A stretch of 64,000 bases of DNA from JBBIWA01 sp037439425 (GTDB taxonomy: Bacteria; Acidobacteriota; Blastocatellia; RBC074): positions 1-64,000 of the forward strand of contig JBBIWA010000025.1 in assembly GCA_037439425.1 (NCBI GenBank), given 5' to 3'. Numbering within the stretch: the stretch's first letter is position 1; every line of letters starts with the position of its first letter. A program made the translations under genes and the position numbers. Shown here one piece after another: positions 43,574 through 52,460 of the stretch. The notes under the pieces were generated by a model that was given only the letters and a program-made list of their open reading frames with translations, was not told the origin of the DNA and did no database searches.

Positions 43574-46246
43574 TCAGCTCAACATCTTCTCGATCACCTG
43601 CGGTGCAGCTTTGAGCGTCTCATCCAGCTTGTCAGCTTTCACGCCCCCCTCGGCCAGGTCCGCTTTGCCGCCGCCACGCCCACCACCCAGGGCTACCAAT
43701 TCTTTGATGACTTTACCGGCCTGCACGCGCCCGGTAGCATCCTTCGAGACCATAACCAGAATGGAGGCCGACTCCTCTGCGACTTCGCCGAGCACTACCA
43801 CACCTGGTGCCACTCGGCGCGCGAGCGTGTCAGCTAATTGGCGACGCCCATCGCGTCCGAGATTTTCAGCCTTGCGCACCAGCACCTTTAGGCCGTTGAT
43901 TTCGGTGATCTGCTCTTCGGTTTGCGCCGTCGCGCCCTGAGCCAGTTTCAACTTCAAGCGCTCGATCTCGCGCTGTTGCTCGCGCAGTTGCGCTTGCAAG
44001 CGCTCGATCTCTTCGGGCAGCTTGCGCGGACTGACCTTGAGCTGCGCTGCGGTTTGCTCGAGCAGCGACTCTGAAAGTCGGAAGCGTTCATAGGCGCCTT
44101 TGCCAGTGACGGCTTCAATGCGGCGCGTGCCCGATGCAATCGAGGTATCTGAGATAATTTTGAAGACGCCGATGTCGCCGGTCGCATTGACGTGGGTGCC
44201 GCCGCACAGCTCGGTCGAAAAGCCCGGCACGTTAACCACGCGCACGCGCTCGCTGTACTTTTCGCCAAAGAGGGCCATCGCCCCCGTGGCCAGAGCCTCA
44301 TCCAGCGCCATCTCCTGCTTCAAGACAATTTGATTCTTGAGCACCTGATCGTTGACGAGCCGTTCTATCTCTTCGATCTCTTCCGGCGTGAGGGGGGCAA
44401 AATGGGTGTAATCGAAACGCAACCGGTCGGGCGCGACGAGCGATCCGGCTTGCTTGACGTGCGGCCCGAGCACTTCGCGCAGCGCCGCGTGCAGCAAATG
44501 GGTCGCCGTGTGATTGGCCATCGTGCGCGCGCGCTTTTCCGCATCCACCTGCGCGAGGACTCTTTCCCCTGTCTGCAGCCTGCCTTGCTCAAGAACGACC
44601 TTGTGAACGATCAGGCCCGACACCGGTGCTTGCGTGTCTTTCACCAGCGCGCGTGCCTCTTCCGCTTCCAGCACGCCCGTGTCACCAATCTGGCCACCGG
44701 ATTCGGCGTAAAACGGTGTGCGATCGAGCACGACTTCGCCCTCTTCGCCTGCCACAAGAGAATCAACCAGGTGGCCATCTTTAATCAGCGCCGTAACATG
44801 CGCGTCTCTGAGTTCCGTGCCCTGATAGCCTGTGAACTCCGAACGGCCACGCTCGGCAATCTGCTGATAGACGACGCTCACCTGTTTGGCCGGGCCGCCT
44901 TTCCAACTTTCACGCGCCCGCTCGCGCTGCTTTTCTAACTCGGCTTCAAAACCCTCCTGATCGAGTTTGAAGCCGCGCTGCTGGGCGACATACTCGATCA
45001 AGTCATAGCGCAAACCATAGGTGTCGTAGAGCCGGAAGAGATCGGCGCCCGAGACGGTTTTGTTGGGCGATCTGGCCATCACCTCTTCCAGGAGACTGAG
45101 ACCCGTGCCGACGGTTGAGGAGTAAAGTTTCTCTTCAATCGAAACGACACGCTCAATCACGCCGCGCGCATCGCGCAGTTCAGGATAAGCTTCACCCATC
45201 AGGTCTACGACGAAGTTAGTTACCCGATGGAAGAACAGATCCTTGAAGCCGAGCCGGTGTCCGTGCCAGATGGCGCGACGCATGATCTTGCGCAGCACAT
45301 AACCGCGCCGATCATTGCCGGGAAAGATACCATCCGCGATCAAAAACGCAGTCGCGCGCGCGTGATCGGCAATCACTCGCAGCGAGACACTATCTTCGCT
45401 CTCGTCGCTAACATAAGGCCGGCCAGCCAACTCAGCTGTGAAATCAATGATCGGACGAATCAAGTCGGTCTCAAAATTTGACTTCACGCCTTGCAACACG
45501 GCCGTCACGCGCTCCAACCCCGCGCCGGTGTCAACCGAAGGCGCAGGCAGCGGCTCAAGCACGTACTGGCCTGGTTCGGTCTCCAGGCGGTTGTACTGCA
45601 TAAAGACCAGATTCCAGATCTCGATCGTCTCGTCGCCGTAACCATTGACGTAATCGCGCTTGTTGTAATTCGGATCATGCGGGTTTTCGCCCAGGTAGTA
45701 ATGAATTTCGGAACACGGCCCGCACGGTCCGGTCTCGCCCATCTGCCAGAAGTTGTCTTTGCGACCGAAGCGCAGGATGCGCTCGCGCGGCGCACCAACT
45801 CTTTCCCACAGAGCAGCGGCTTCATCATCGGCTGGCACTTCCGTATCACCAGCGAAGACCGTGAACCACAAGCGCGCCGGGTCCAGCTTGAATTCGTTGA
45901 CGAGCAAATCCCAGGCAAAACGAATCGCATCCGCCTTGAAGTAATCGCCGAAGGAGAAATTGCCGAGCATCTCGAAGAAGGTATGATGCCGCGCCGTCTT
46001 GCCCACTTCGTCCAGGTCATTGTGTTTGCCACCCGCGCGCACGCACTTCTGCGATGAGCAGGCGCGTTTGTAGTCGCGTTTCTCCACACCAAGGAAGACA
46101 TCTTTGAATTGATTCATCCCGGCGTTGGTAAACAGCAGCGTCGGATCATTGGCGGGCAGGAGCGAGGAAGATTTGACGACCCGATGCCCGTGACGCGCGA
46201 AATATTCCAGAAATTTGTTTCTTACCTCGTTTCCAGTCATAGCCAC
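43574..46246 (-). CDS. alaS: Alanyl-tRNA synthetase
   Basis: A complete 890-residue class II enzyme charging tRNA-Ala. The catalytic domain begins NEVRNKFLEYFARHGHRVVK and includes FTNAGMNQFKDVFLGVEKRD and the FGDYFKADAIRFAWD region. The editing domain carries the metal-site HxxxH motif (NHTATHLLHAALREVLG) and the CGGTHV signature (ELCGGTHVNATGDIG). The C-terminal DHHA1/C-Ala domain ends GGGRGGGKADLAEGG. The start is GTG at 46246 or the ATG two codons later; a ribosome site is weak in either case. A 125-bp inverted-repeat element lies 100 bases upstream. Confidence 0.97.
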   Translation of the reverse strand: MAMTGNEVRNKFLEYFARHGHRVVKSSSLLPANDPTLLFTNAGMNQFKDVFLGVEKRDYKRACSSQKCVRAGGKHNDLDEVGKTARHHTFFEMLGNFSFGDYFKADAIRFAWDLLVNEFKLDPARLWFTVFAGDTEVPADDEAAALWERVGAPRERILRFGRKDNFWQMGETGPCGPCSEIHYYLGENPHDPNYNKRDYVNGYGDETIEIWNLVFMQYNRLETEPGQYVLEPLPAPSVDTGAGLERVTAVLQGVKSNFETDLIRPIIDFTAELAGRPYVSDESEDSVSLRVIADHARATAFLIADGIFPGNDRRGYVLRKIMRRAIWHGHRLGFKDLFFHRVTNFVVDLMGEAYPELRDARGVIERVVSIEEKLYSSTVGTGLSLLEEVMARSPNKTVSGADLFRLYDTYGLRYDLIEYVAQQRGFKLDQEGFEAELEKQRERARESWKGGPAKQVSVVYQQIAERGRSEFTGYQGTELRDAHVTALIKDGHLVDSLVAGEEGEVVLDRTPFYAESGGQIGDTGVLEAEEARALVKDTQAPVSGLIVHKVVLEQGRLQTGERVLAQVDAEKRARTMANHTATHLLHAALREVLGPHVKQAGSLVAPDRLRFDYTHFAPLTPEEIEEIERLVNDQVLKNQIVLKQEMALDEALATGAMALFGEKYSERVRVVNVPGFSTELCGGTHVNATGDIGVFKIISDTSIASGTRRIEAVTGKGAYERFRLSESLLEQTAAQLKVSPRKLPEEIERLQAQLREQQREIERLKLKLAQGATAQTEEQITEINGLKVLVRKAENLGRDGRRQLADTLARRVAPGVVVLGEVAEESASILVMVSKDATGRVQAGKVIKELVALGGGRGGGKADLAEGGVKADKLDETLKAAPQVIEKMLS

Positions 46247-46344
46247 ACTATGGAAGAGACATTACTGAGATCGCTAAAAAGCCAACTGTAGCGGGAGCAG
46301 CAGGCTTTGTCAAATTTAGCATGGCGCTAAGCTGTGCGTGGGGG

Positions 46345-46469
46345 CAATTAAAAGTGGGACTCACCCTCACGAGTGCACGCATCTTGCGTGCTGCGGCTCG
46401 TGCACAAGTTCGTCACGCTAGCGTGGGCTCGTGAGGGCAAGCCGTTCTGCCTAGCCCCACTTTTAATTG
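46345..46469. repeat. MITE-like element with 14-bp perfect terminal inverted repeats
   Basis: A 125-bp segment starting CAATTAAAAGTGGG (46345) and ending with its exact complement CCCACTTTTAATTG (46456-46469). It has an inner inverted repeat CCCTCACGAG...CTCGTGAGGG and further hairpins inside. A partial second copy is at 33251. No coding capacity. Confidence 0.75.
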
Positions 46470-46507
46470 CACCCTCCCGTGCGTCAGGGGACAAGCCCTG
46501 GCTTTAG

Positions 46508-48589
46508 CTAGGGGGCAGGTGAGTTAAATCCGCTGATCAAGACTAAGTCGCCACTGATTACACTGCGATCATCTGATCGAGCTTCGGACAAGATGGTGAG
46601 GAGCAGACTGGCATCTTTGCTCACCGAGACACCGCGATAAGTATAAAAGTCATCGGTGATCTTGCGTACCTCACCAGCTGGGTAAGAAAGCTGCCAGATT
46701 TGCCACGCGCTGGCAGCTGGCTCTCTGGCGCTCATTATCAAACCGCTGCCATCGGCCAGCCAGACTATCTGCTCAATCCCGCCCCATCTGGTAGTCGAGA
46801 CTCGTCTCGCCGTCCCGTCGCTCACTTGCAACTCAAACAAGGCAGTGTAAGTTCCATGGGAGTCCGCTTCTCTGACTGCGCAAATGATCCTCTCTCCCTG
46901 CGGTGAGAAGGCGAGCGCGGTGAACTGGTCCGGGTCGCGGCCTCTGGCCAGGATCTTCTCGTCCCTGTCAGTCATCTCAGCCACTCCCAGCACGCTCTCG
47001 CCTGATGAGGAGTTTTGACGGATAAAGGCGACTCGCTCGCCATCGGGAGAAAGAGCGAAAGAGCTGATCTGGTTCATCAGCAACCGGCCAGCTGCGCCAC
47101 TTTGAAGAGGAAATTGATAGAGCCTTCCTGAAGAGCTGACCTGTTCAGACCCGACGAAGTAGAGAGAGCGGCCATCTGGCGAGAAACTCAGCCCGCGCGC
47201 CTCTTTCTCTCTGAGAGCAGACAACTGAACCAGCTCGCTCGCTACCAGTGATCTGAGCCATAGATACTGTCCGCCTGTAGTGGCCGGGGCCACATAGGCC
47301 AGCTTCCGGCCATCGGGTGAGATAGCAGCCACAGTGGCATGGCGCGCCAATCGAACCAGGCTGAGAGTGGGCGATCTCTCGGGCAGCGACTCGCCTACTC
47401 TTTTAAGCCACTGATCCAGCCCAATAACTGTAGTGAGGGCGACGATCATCAGGAGTGAAGCCACGATCAATTGCTCTCCTCGGCGCTTGAGTTGATTGGC
47501 CAGATAAGAGAACAGTCGCACCACAAGTGGCCCCCTTCTTGAGCTTTGATCCAGACCCATTTTGTAGCTGAGAGACCCGGCCAGCGAGCCAGCGTGCAAA
47601 CTACCGGCCGAGCCTTTCCCGACACGGGATCCCTTCTCAGCGGTCAGCGTGATGGGTCCCCTCATCTGCTGAGCGCCGGTTGCCCCAACTGCCACTTGAG
47701 CTTTCGCTCCAAGCGAGGAGACTCGCACTGGCTGCGTCTTTTCTTCTAACTTTCGCTTCAGCCGGTTCAGATCATCTAGCAGTTCAGTTACCGTTTGATA
47801 GCGCTGCTGCCTCTCCTTGCCCAGCGCGATGATCACGATCCGTTCGAGTTCATCTGGCAGCTTCGCAACGTAGCGCTTCATTGGCAGCGGTTCCGCTGTC
47901 AAGATCGAGTTGATAATCTCTTTTGCGGTCAAGCCTTCAAAAGGCGCCCGGCCCGTTACCATGCAGTAGAGTATCCCGCCCAGGCTGAAAATATCGCTGC
48001 GAAAATCCACTGCCAAACCCAGTACCTGTTCCGGGCTGAGATAGCGAACAGCTTCTGCCCGAAGCTGCGGCCCCACGGCCAGCACTTCATCTTGCTCACC
48101 AAAGATGAGCTCAGGAGCGCGCTGAGTCGCGGCCAATCCGAAATCGAGCACCTTGGTTTGGCCGGCAGTCGTAATCATCACATTGGCGGGCTTGAGATTG
48201 CCGTGTAAGATGCCCTGGCAATGAGCTTCATCGAGCGCCTGGCCCAGTTGAATTGCGATTTCAATTGCTTCGGCCACCTCAAGCGGGGCGCCGGCAGTCA
48301 GGGCTTCCAATGTCAAACCTTCGATGTATTCTGTGACCACGAAGGGGCGTCCATCTTCCAACTCCCCTATCTCATAAATAGAGCAGATGTGAGGATGCTG
48401 TAATGCTAAGGCGGATCTGAGCTCCTGGAGCAATCGCTCAGTGCGGACCGGATCTTGTACTGCATCGGCAGAGAAGAGTCTAAGAGCGACGAGGCGTTGA
48501 AGCTTGAGATCGCGCGCGCAGTAGACCTCGCTCATTCGGCTCGCGCCAAGACGAGAGAGCAGTTGATAGTGGAAGACCTTCTGCCTCAC
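46508..48589 (-). CDS. Protein-kinase-like protein with degenerate catalytic site, TM helix and WD40-like propeller
   Basis: A 693-residue PknB-like protein from the GTG at 48589 (GAGGAG seven bases before; a TTG 15 bases earlier is less likely). The N-terminal kinase fold spans about 8-280, then a juxtamembrane linker, one TM helix (EQLIVASLLMIVALTTVIGL, about 380) and a C-terminal beta-propeller of PD40/TolB-type repeats (SPDGRKLAYVAP, SPDGRSLYFVGS, SPDGERVAFI). The kinase site is altered: the glycine loop reads LGASRMSEVY, the VAIK lysine is Arg37, and HRD is HGN at 129-131 (Asp to Asn). DFG (149-151) is retained. It is therefore probably a pseudokinase sensor whose propeller lies outside the membrane. 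Confidence 0.85.
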   Translation of the reverse strand: MRQKVFHYQLLSRLGASRMSEVYCARDLKLQRLVALRLFSADAVQDPVRTERLLQELRSALALQHPHICSIYEIGELEDGRPFVVTEYIEGLTLEALTAGAPLEVAEAIEIAIQLGQALDEAHCQGILHGNLKPANVMITTAGQTKVLDFGLAATQRAPELIFGEQDEVLAVGPQLRAEAVRYLSPEQVLGLAVDFRSDIFSLGGILYCMVTGRAPFEGLTAKEIINSILTAEPLPMKRYVAKLPDELERIVIIALGKERQQRYQTVTELLDDLNRLKRKLEEKTQPVRVSSLGAKAQVAVGATGAQQMRGPITLTAEKGSRVGKGSAGSLHAGSLAGSLSYKMGLDQSSRRGPLVVRLFSYLANQLKRRGEQLIVASLLMIVALTTVIGLDQWLKRVGESLPERSPTLSLVRLARHATVAAISPDGRKLAYVAPATTGGQYLWLRSLVASELVQLSALREKEARGLSFSPDGRSLYFVGSEQVSSSGRLYQFPLQSGAAGRLLMNQISSFALSPDGERVAFIRQNSSSGESVLGVAEMTDRDEKILARGRDPDQFTALAFSPQGERIICAVREADSHGTYTALFELQVSDGTARRVSTTRWGGIEQIVWLADGSGLIMSAREPAASAWQIWQLSYPAGEVRKITDDFYTYRGVSVSKDASLLLTILSEARSDDRSVISGDLVLISGFNSPAP

Positions 48590-48613
48590 AAGTAGGCTCC
48601 TCAACCGATCGTT

Positions 48614-48757
48614 CCGCAGGAGTCGTTTATGCCGTCACGGACGACGCCCAGAGATGATACAAACCTGGGAGCGCACGCTGATCTAGCGTGCAGGATTTTC
48701 ACTCTTAACTAGACGAGCACGCAAGGATGCGTGCGCTCCCAGGGATTTTCCGCAGCA
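48614..48757. repeat. Interspersed palindromic repeat, copy G
   Basis: GTTCCGCAGGAGTCGTTTAT, GCCGTCACGGACGACGCCC, then CCTGGGAGCGCACGCTGATC and GAGCACGCAAGGATGCGTGC, GCTCCCAGGGATTTTCCGC. Very close to copies E and F. It lies just upstream of the kinase-like gene. Confidence 0.85.
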
Positions 48758-48918
48758 GAGGCCTTCAGATGGGGTTTCTTACTTCCCAATCGGCAAAGCC
48801 CGCCTGGAGGCTGCTCCTCCAAACTTTGTCTTCTCCCGCGCCGCAGAAGCGAGGTGAACAACTTGTAAGGTAAAGCGGTCCGGTTTGTCTAGTGCCTTCG
48901 CAAAGCTCTATCTCCCTC

Positions 48919-51900
48919 TCAAAACGTCAATCGGAGGCCGAGCTGAATCCGGCGTGCCTCAAAGGCTGAAGTGTAGGCCAGTGGCTCGTTGGGCCCCAGC
49001 TCTCTCCGCGCTTTGACGCGATACGGCGGTGGGAAGCTTGGCCCGACCGTGTTGTTGACGCTAGAGAAATTGAGCCGGTTGAAAAGATTGAAAGCCTCGA
49101 AAGTCAACTCCAGGTAGCGCGCTTCAGCGCCCAGACCCACGCGGCGCGCCAGGCGCAGATCTAAGGTCCAGAAATCCGGCCCGATCCCCGTATTGCGCCC
49201 GGCAAACAGCGGCCGATCAGTGTCGGCGTGACGGTCGCCATTGATCTCGGCTCCCGCCAGCAGATTGAAGGGCCGCGCGCTGTTGTAGCGGAAGATCGGA
49301 GTCAGCACCCAGTCAGCAAAAACGTTCTTCATGCCCTGACCGCTGCCCGTGCGATACGGGCTCTGGAGATAAGCATAGACGACCACCTTGTGCCGCTGAT
49401 CGAAGGGCGAAAGGGAGCGCTCAAGCCTGGTGTTGGTCTGGTCATTGGCTGAAAAACCGCTGTTGAAGTCTGCCACCTCGTCAATCGCTTTGCTGATGGT
49501 GTAATTGCCTGAAATCGCAAAGTTGCGGCTGAAGCGTTTGTTCAGCTCGATGATCATCCCGTGGTAAAAGGCATTCGCTGAGGATTCATATTGGTTCTGC
49601 TGCAGGAGCAACGGGTCGCGGAAGCAGTTGACGATTCCCGCGCCTGTGCAACCTGAAGCGGCCGTCCAAAGCGGGATGCCAACAGGACCTTTCGCGGGAT
49701 CTGTGTTGATCGGGCGCGGCAGAACGTTGATGTCACGCGCGCGCGTGATCTTGAGCGTGCGAGCGAAGATGTAGTTGATCGAAGCGCTCAAACCCGGCGC
49801 CAGCTCCCGCTCGATAGCCAGGCTGGCCTGCTGCGAATAAGGGTTCACGTAGTCCGGAGCGATGGGGAAGAAGACCGACAGTGGCGGGCGCGGCCCAGTC
49901 TGTGCAAAGGTGACTCCGAATTGGGCCATCTCCGCCGCCGTAATCGAGCGTGTCGGCTTCGGGAGGGTGATTACGCCTTGCGCGCGCAGCGTGCGATAGA
50001 TATTGACCGGATTGCTCGGCGCAGTCAGCGGCACCGAAGTGAGCGTCGAAAGAAACTGCGCGATTGGGCGGAAGCCGTCCAGCTCATTCAGCGCGTTGAC
50101 CACGTAATCGATCTGGAAATAGATTGGCGAGTAGAAGATCCCGTAGCCGCCGCGGATGATGGTCTTTTTATCATTGAACGGATCCCACGAAAAGCCGATG
50201 CGGGGGGCGAAGTTGTTCTTATCTAGTGGGATCGGGTCTTTCCGCTTGTCCAGCTCATAACGCAGCCCATAGTTGAGCGTGAAGTTGGACCGCACGTTCC
50301 AGGTGTCCTGCGCGTAGAAGGCGTAAAACGGAAGCTTGGCAGCGACAATCGGATCACCGAGTCCTTGCTGGTAGAAGAGTGGAATGCCGAGGTCGAAGGC
50401 TTGCAGCGCAGTGATCGAAGTCGTTTGAAGCTGCGGGCTGAGGAGGGCGCCCGGCAACGTGCCGAAATTGAAGCGACCACTGAAGAAGGTTCGGTTATCG
50501 GCATGCACGTGATGCAGCAAGAAGGTGGCGCCAAACTTGAGCCGATGAACACCTCGCACCCAGGTCAGATTGTCCGCCACCTCATACCGGCGCGTGTGTC
50601 CGAAATTGGGCAGGAGGAAATCGCGGTTGAAGAAGCCGAACCCGGCAATATTCAGCTCCGGCCCGAAAGGCTCGGTGGGTTCCACAAACTGCCGGCCGTA
50701 GGCCCACTGCAAGCGCAGTTCATTGACCAAGGTCGGACTAAAGGTGTGACTCCAGCCAGCAACGATAGCGCTGTTCAGAATATCGAAGTTGTTGCCGCGT
50801 GAGAATCCGAACAGCGCGCGGGTGTTCTGATTCTCCTCGAAGCTGTCGGTGAAATTGTAGCGCAGGAAGAGCTGATTGCGGTCATTGGCCCGGTGGTCGA
50901 AGCGGAGCGAAAAGGTGTAGACCTCCGCCCGGTAGGGGAACACCCCGCTGTTGGCGCGGAAGAGCTCGACCGTCGGCTGCTTGCTGGTAAGCGTGGCGCG
51001 TAGCGCCGAGGCGCAAGCTGCAGGCGGCAGCATGGCCAGGCTGGGTACCGAGGGGACACACGCGATCGGCGTCGTGCTCGTGTTAGCAGCCAACTGGTTG
51101 ATGATCGCCGTTTGCGCGGCAGTCGGCTGGAAGATCCTCAAATCGGTGAGGACCGGCACGGCCGTGGATTCGTCGCGGTTGAGCCCTTCAAAGCTGCCGA
51201 AGAAGAAGGTCCGATCCTTGACAAAGGGAAATCCGATGGTAGCGCCGTACTGCTGCCGGGTCGAAGGTGGTTTGATCCGTCGCGTGGTATTGGTAGCTTC
51301 GTCAAGCGCGATGGCGAACGGGTCAGCCGCATCCAGCCTCTCGTGACGGAAGAAGCCGAAGGCGCTGCCACGCACCTGGTTGGTGCCCGACTTGGAGACA
51401 ATGTTGATCACGCCGCCTGAGGCTCCACCGAACTCGGCATTGTAGCCGCTGCGGTTGATCTGGAACTCCTGCACCGCTTCCTGACTGAGCGTCGGACGCA
51501 CGCCGCCGGTCTCATCATTGGTCTCGGCACCGTCCACCGTGACGCTGTTGCCGCGCCCGTTGCTGCCGTAAAACGACAGCCCGCTATGGGTCGTTTGCTT
51601 GACGCGCGCGTTGTTGTTGTCAGCCATGAGCGAAGCGTCAGAGACCCCTGGCGCTAGCAGCGTAAAGCTCAGGTAGTCGCGCCGGTTGATCGGCAGGTTG
51701 CGAATAAACTGTTCGTTGATGGTGTTGGATTGCTGCGTCTTCTCGATCTCGATCACCGGGGCCTCGGTGGTAATGGTAATCATCTCGGTAGTGGCGCCGA
51801 TCTGGAGCGAGAAGCTGAGGTCGGCGATCTGGCCGACGGTGAGTTGAATGCTCTCCCGCACTTGCGTGGCAAAGCCGCTCTTTTCGACCCTCACTTCGTA

Positions 51901-52140
51901 GCTTCCTGGCAGCAGCGACAGGAGACGGTACTCGCCGCGCTCATCACTCGTGGTGTTACGGCTAAGCCCCTTCTCCTTATTCGTCACTGTAATGGTGGCC
52001 CCAGCCACCACCTCTCCAGCAGGGTCAGTTACTTTGCCTCTCAGCTCTGCCGTCGCGCCACCGGCCTGAGCCAGAGCCACGGCAGGGACCAGCGCAAGAA
52101 TCGACAACAAGAAGAGAAATCGTTCAAATGTCCGTTTCAT
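48919..52140 (-). CDS. TonB-dependent receptor, Oar-like, with carboxypeptidase-regulatory domain
   Basis: A 1073-residue outer-membrane beta-barrel receptor. Signal peptide MKRTFERFLFLLSILALVPA, VALAQ; then a carboxypeptidase-regulatory-like domain at about 28-112 (ELRGKVTDPAGEVVAGATIT, GEYRLLSLLPGSYEVRVEKS). A plug domain (about 130-240, with SVTVDGAETND) and the barrel follow, ending RRIQLGLRLTF with the C-terminal Phe used for outer-membrane insertion. No DE-rich TonB box is obvious. Such receptors are abundant in Acidobacteriota and take up oligosaccharides or peptides; the ligand here is unknown. Monocistronic on the minus strand. Confidence 0.9.
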   Translation of the reverse strand: MKRTFERFLFLLSILALVPAVALAQAGGATAELRGKVTDPAGEVVAGATITVTNKEKGLSRNTTSDERGEYRLLSLLPGSYEVRVEKSGFATQVRESIQLTVGQIADLSFSLQIGATTEMITITTEAPVIEIEKTQQSNTINEQFIRNLPINRRDYLSFTLLAPGVSDASLMADNNNARVKQTTHSGLSFYGSNGRGNSVTVDGAETNDETGGVRPTLSQEAVQEFQINRSGYNAEFGGASGGVINIVSKSGTNQVRGSAFGFFRHERLDAADPFAIALDEATNTTRRIKPPSTRQQYGATIGFPFVKDRTFFFGSFEGLNRDESTAVPVLTDLRIFQPTAAQTAIINQLAANTSTTPIACVPSVPSLAMLPPAACASALRATLTSKQPTVELFRANSGVFPYRAEVYTFSLRFDHRANDRNQLFLRYNFTDSFEENQNTRALFGFSRGNNFDILNSAIVAGWSHTFSPTLVNELRLQWAYGRQFVEPTEPFGPELNIAGFGFFNRDFLLPNFGHTRRYEVADNLTWVRGVHRLKFGATFLLHHVHADNRTFFSGRFNFGTLPGALLSPQLQTTSITALQAFDLGIPLFYQQGLGDPIVAAKLPFYAFYAQDTWNVRSNFTLNYGLRYELDKRKDPIPLDKNNFAPRIGFSWDPFNDKKTIIRGGYGIFYSPIYFQIDYVVNALNELDGFRPIAQFLSTLTSVPLTAPSNPVNIYRTLRAQGVITLPKPTRSITAAEMAQFGVTFAQTGPRPPLSVFFPIAPDYVNPYSQQASLAIERELAPGLSASINYIFARTLKITRARDINVLPRPINTDPAKGPVGIPLWTAASGCTGAGIVNCFRDPLLLQQNQYESSANAFYHGMIIELNKRFSRNFAISGNYTISKAIDEVADFNSGFSANDQTNTRLERSLSPFDQRHKVVVYAYLQSPYRTGSGQGMKNVFADWVLTPIFRYNSARPFNLLAGAEINGDRHADTDRPLFAGRNTGIGPDFWTLDLRLARRVGLGAEARYLELTFEAFNLFNRLNFSSVNNTVGPSFPPPYRVKARRELGPNEPLAYTSAFEARRIQLGLRLTF

Positions 52141-52331
52141 GGCATCCTCCGGTCTATCAGTTAATCAGTTTGCAGCGAGGTCCCCTTAAGGGTTAACCCT
52201 CGCTTTAACGAAGAAAGCCCAAACGCCTTTCATCCATCAACTCGGATCAGTCCCCAACCTCCTGAGCGAGCAACTCTAAGTCAGGTTTCTGATCAAGGGA
52301 TGGAGCAAGGCGTCTTTGTGATTCATTCATC

Positions 52332-52460
52332 GCTCCTGCGGAAAATCCCTGGGTACGCACGCATCCTTGCGTGCTCATTGGGGCTGAAGATCTTGCACGC
52401 TAGATCAGCGTGCGCTCGTGAGGATTTCATCCTTTCTCCCGCGCTGCTTAAGCAGCCTGG
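52332..52460. repeat. Interspersed palindromic repeat, copy H
   Basis: CGCTCCTGCGGAAAATCCCT, GGGTACGCACGCATCCTTGC, GTGCTCATTGGGG and GCACGCTAGATCAGCGTGCG: nearly the same as copy F. Lies 190 bases upstream of the TonB receptor start. Confidence 0.85.

Noticed and set aside
44192..44938. 248-codon plus-strand frame
   Set aside because: Antisense to alaS, whose editing-domain motifs are unmistakable.
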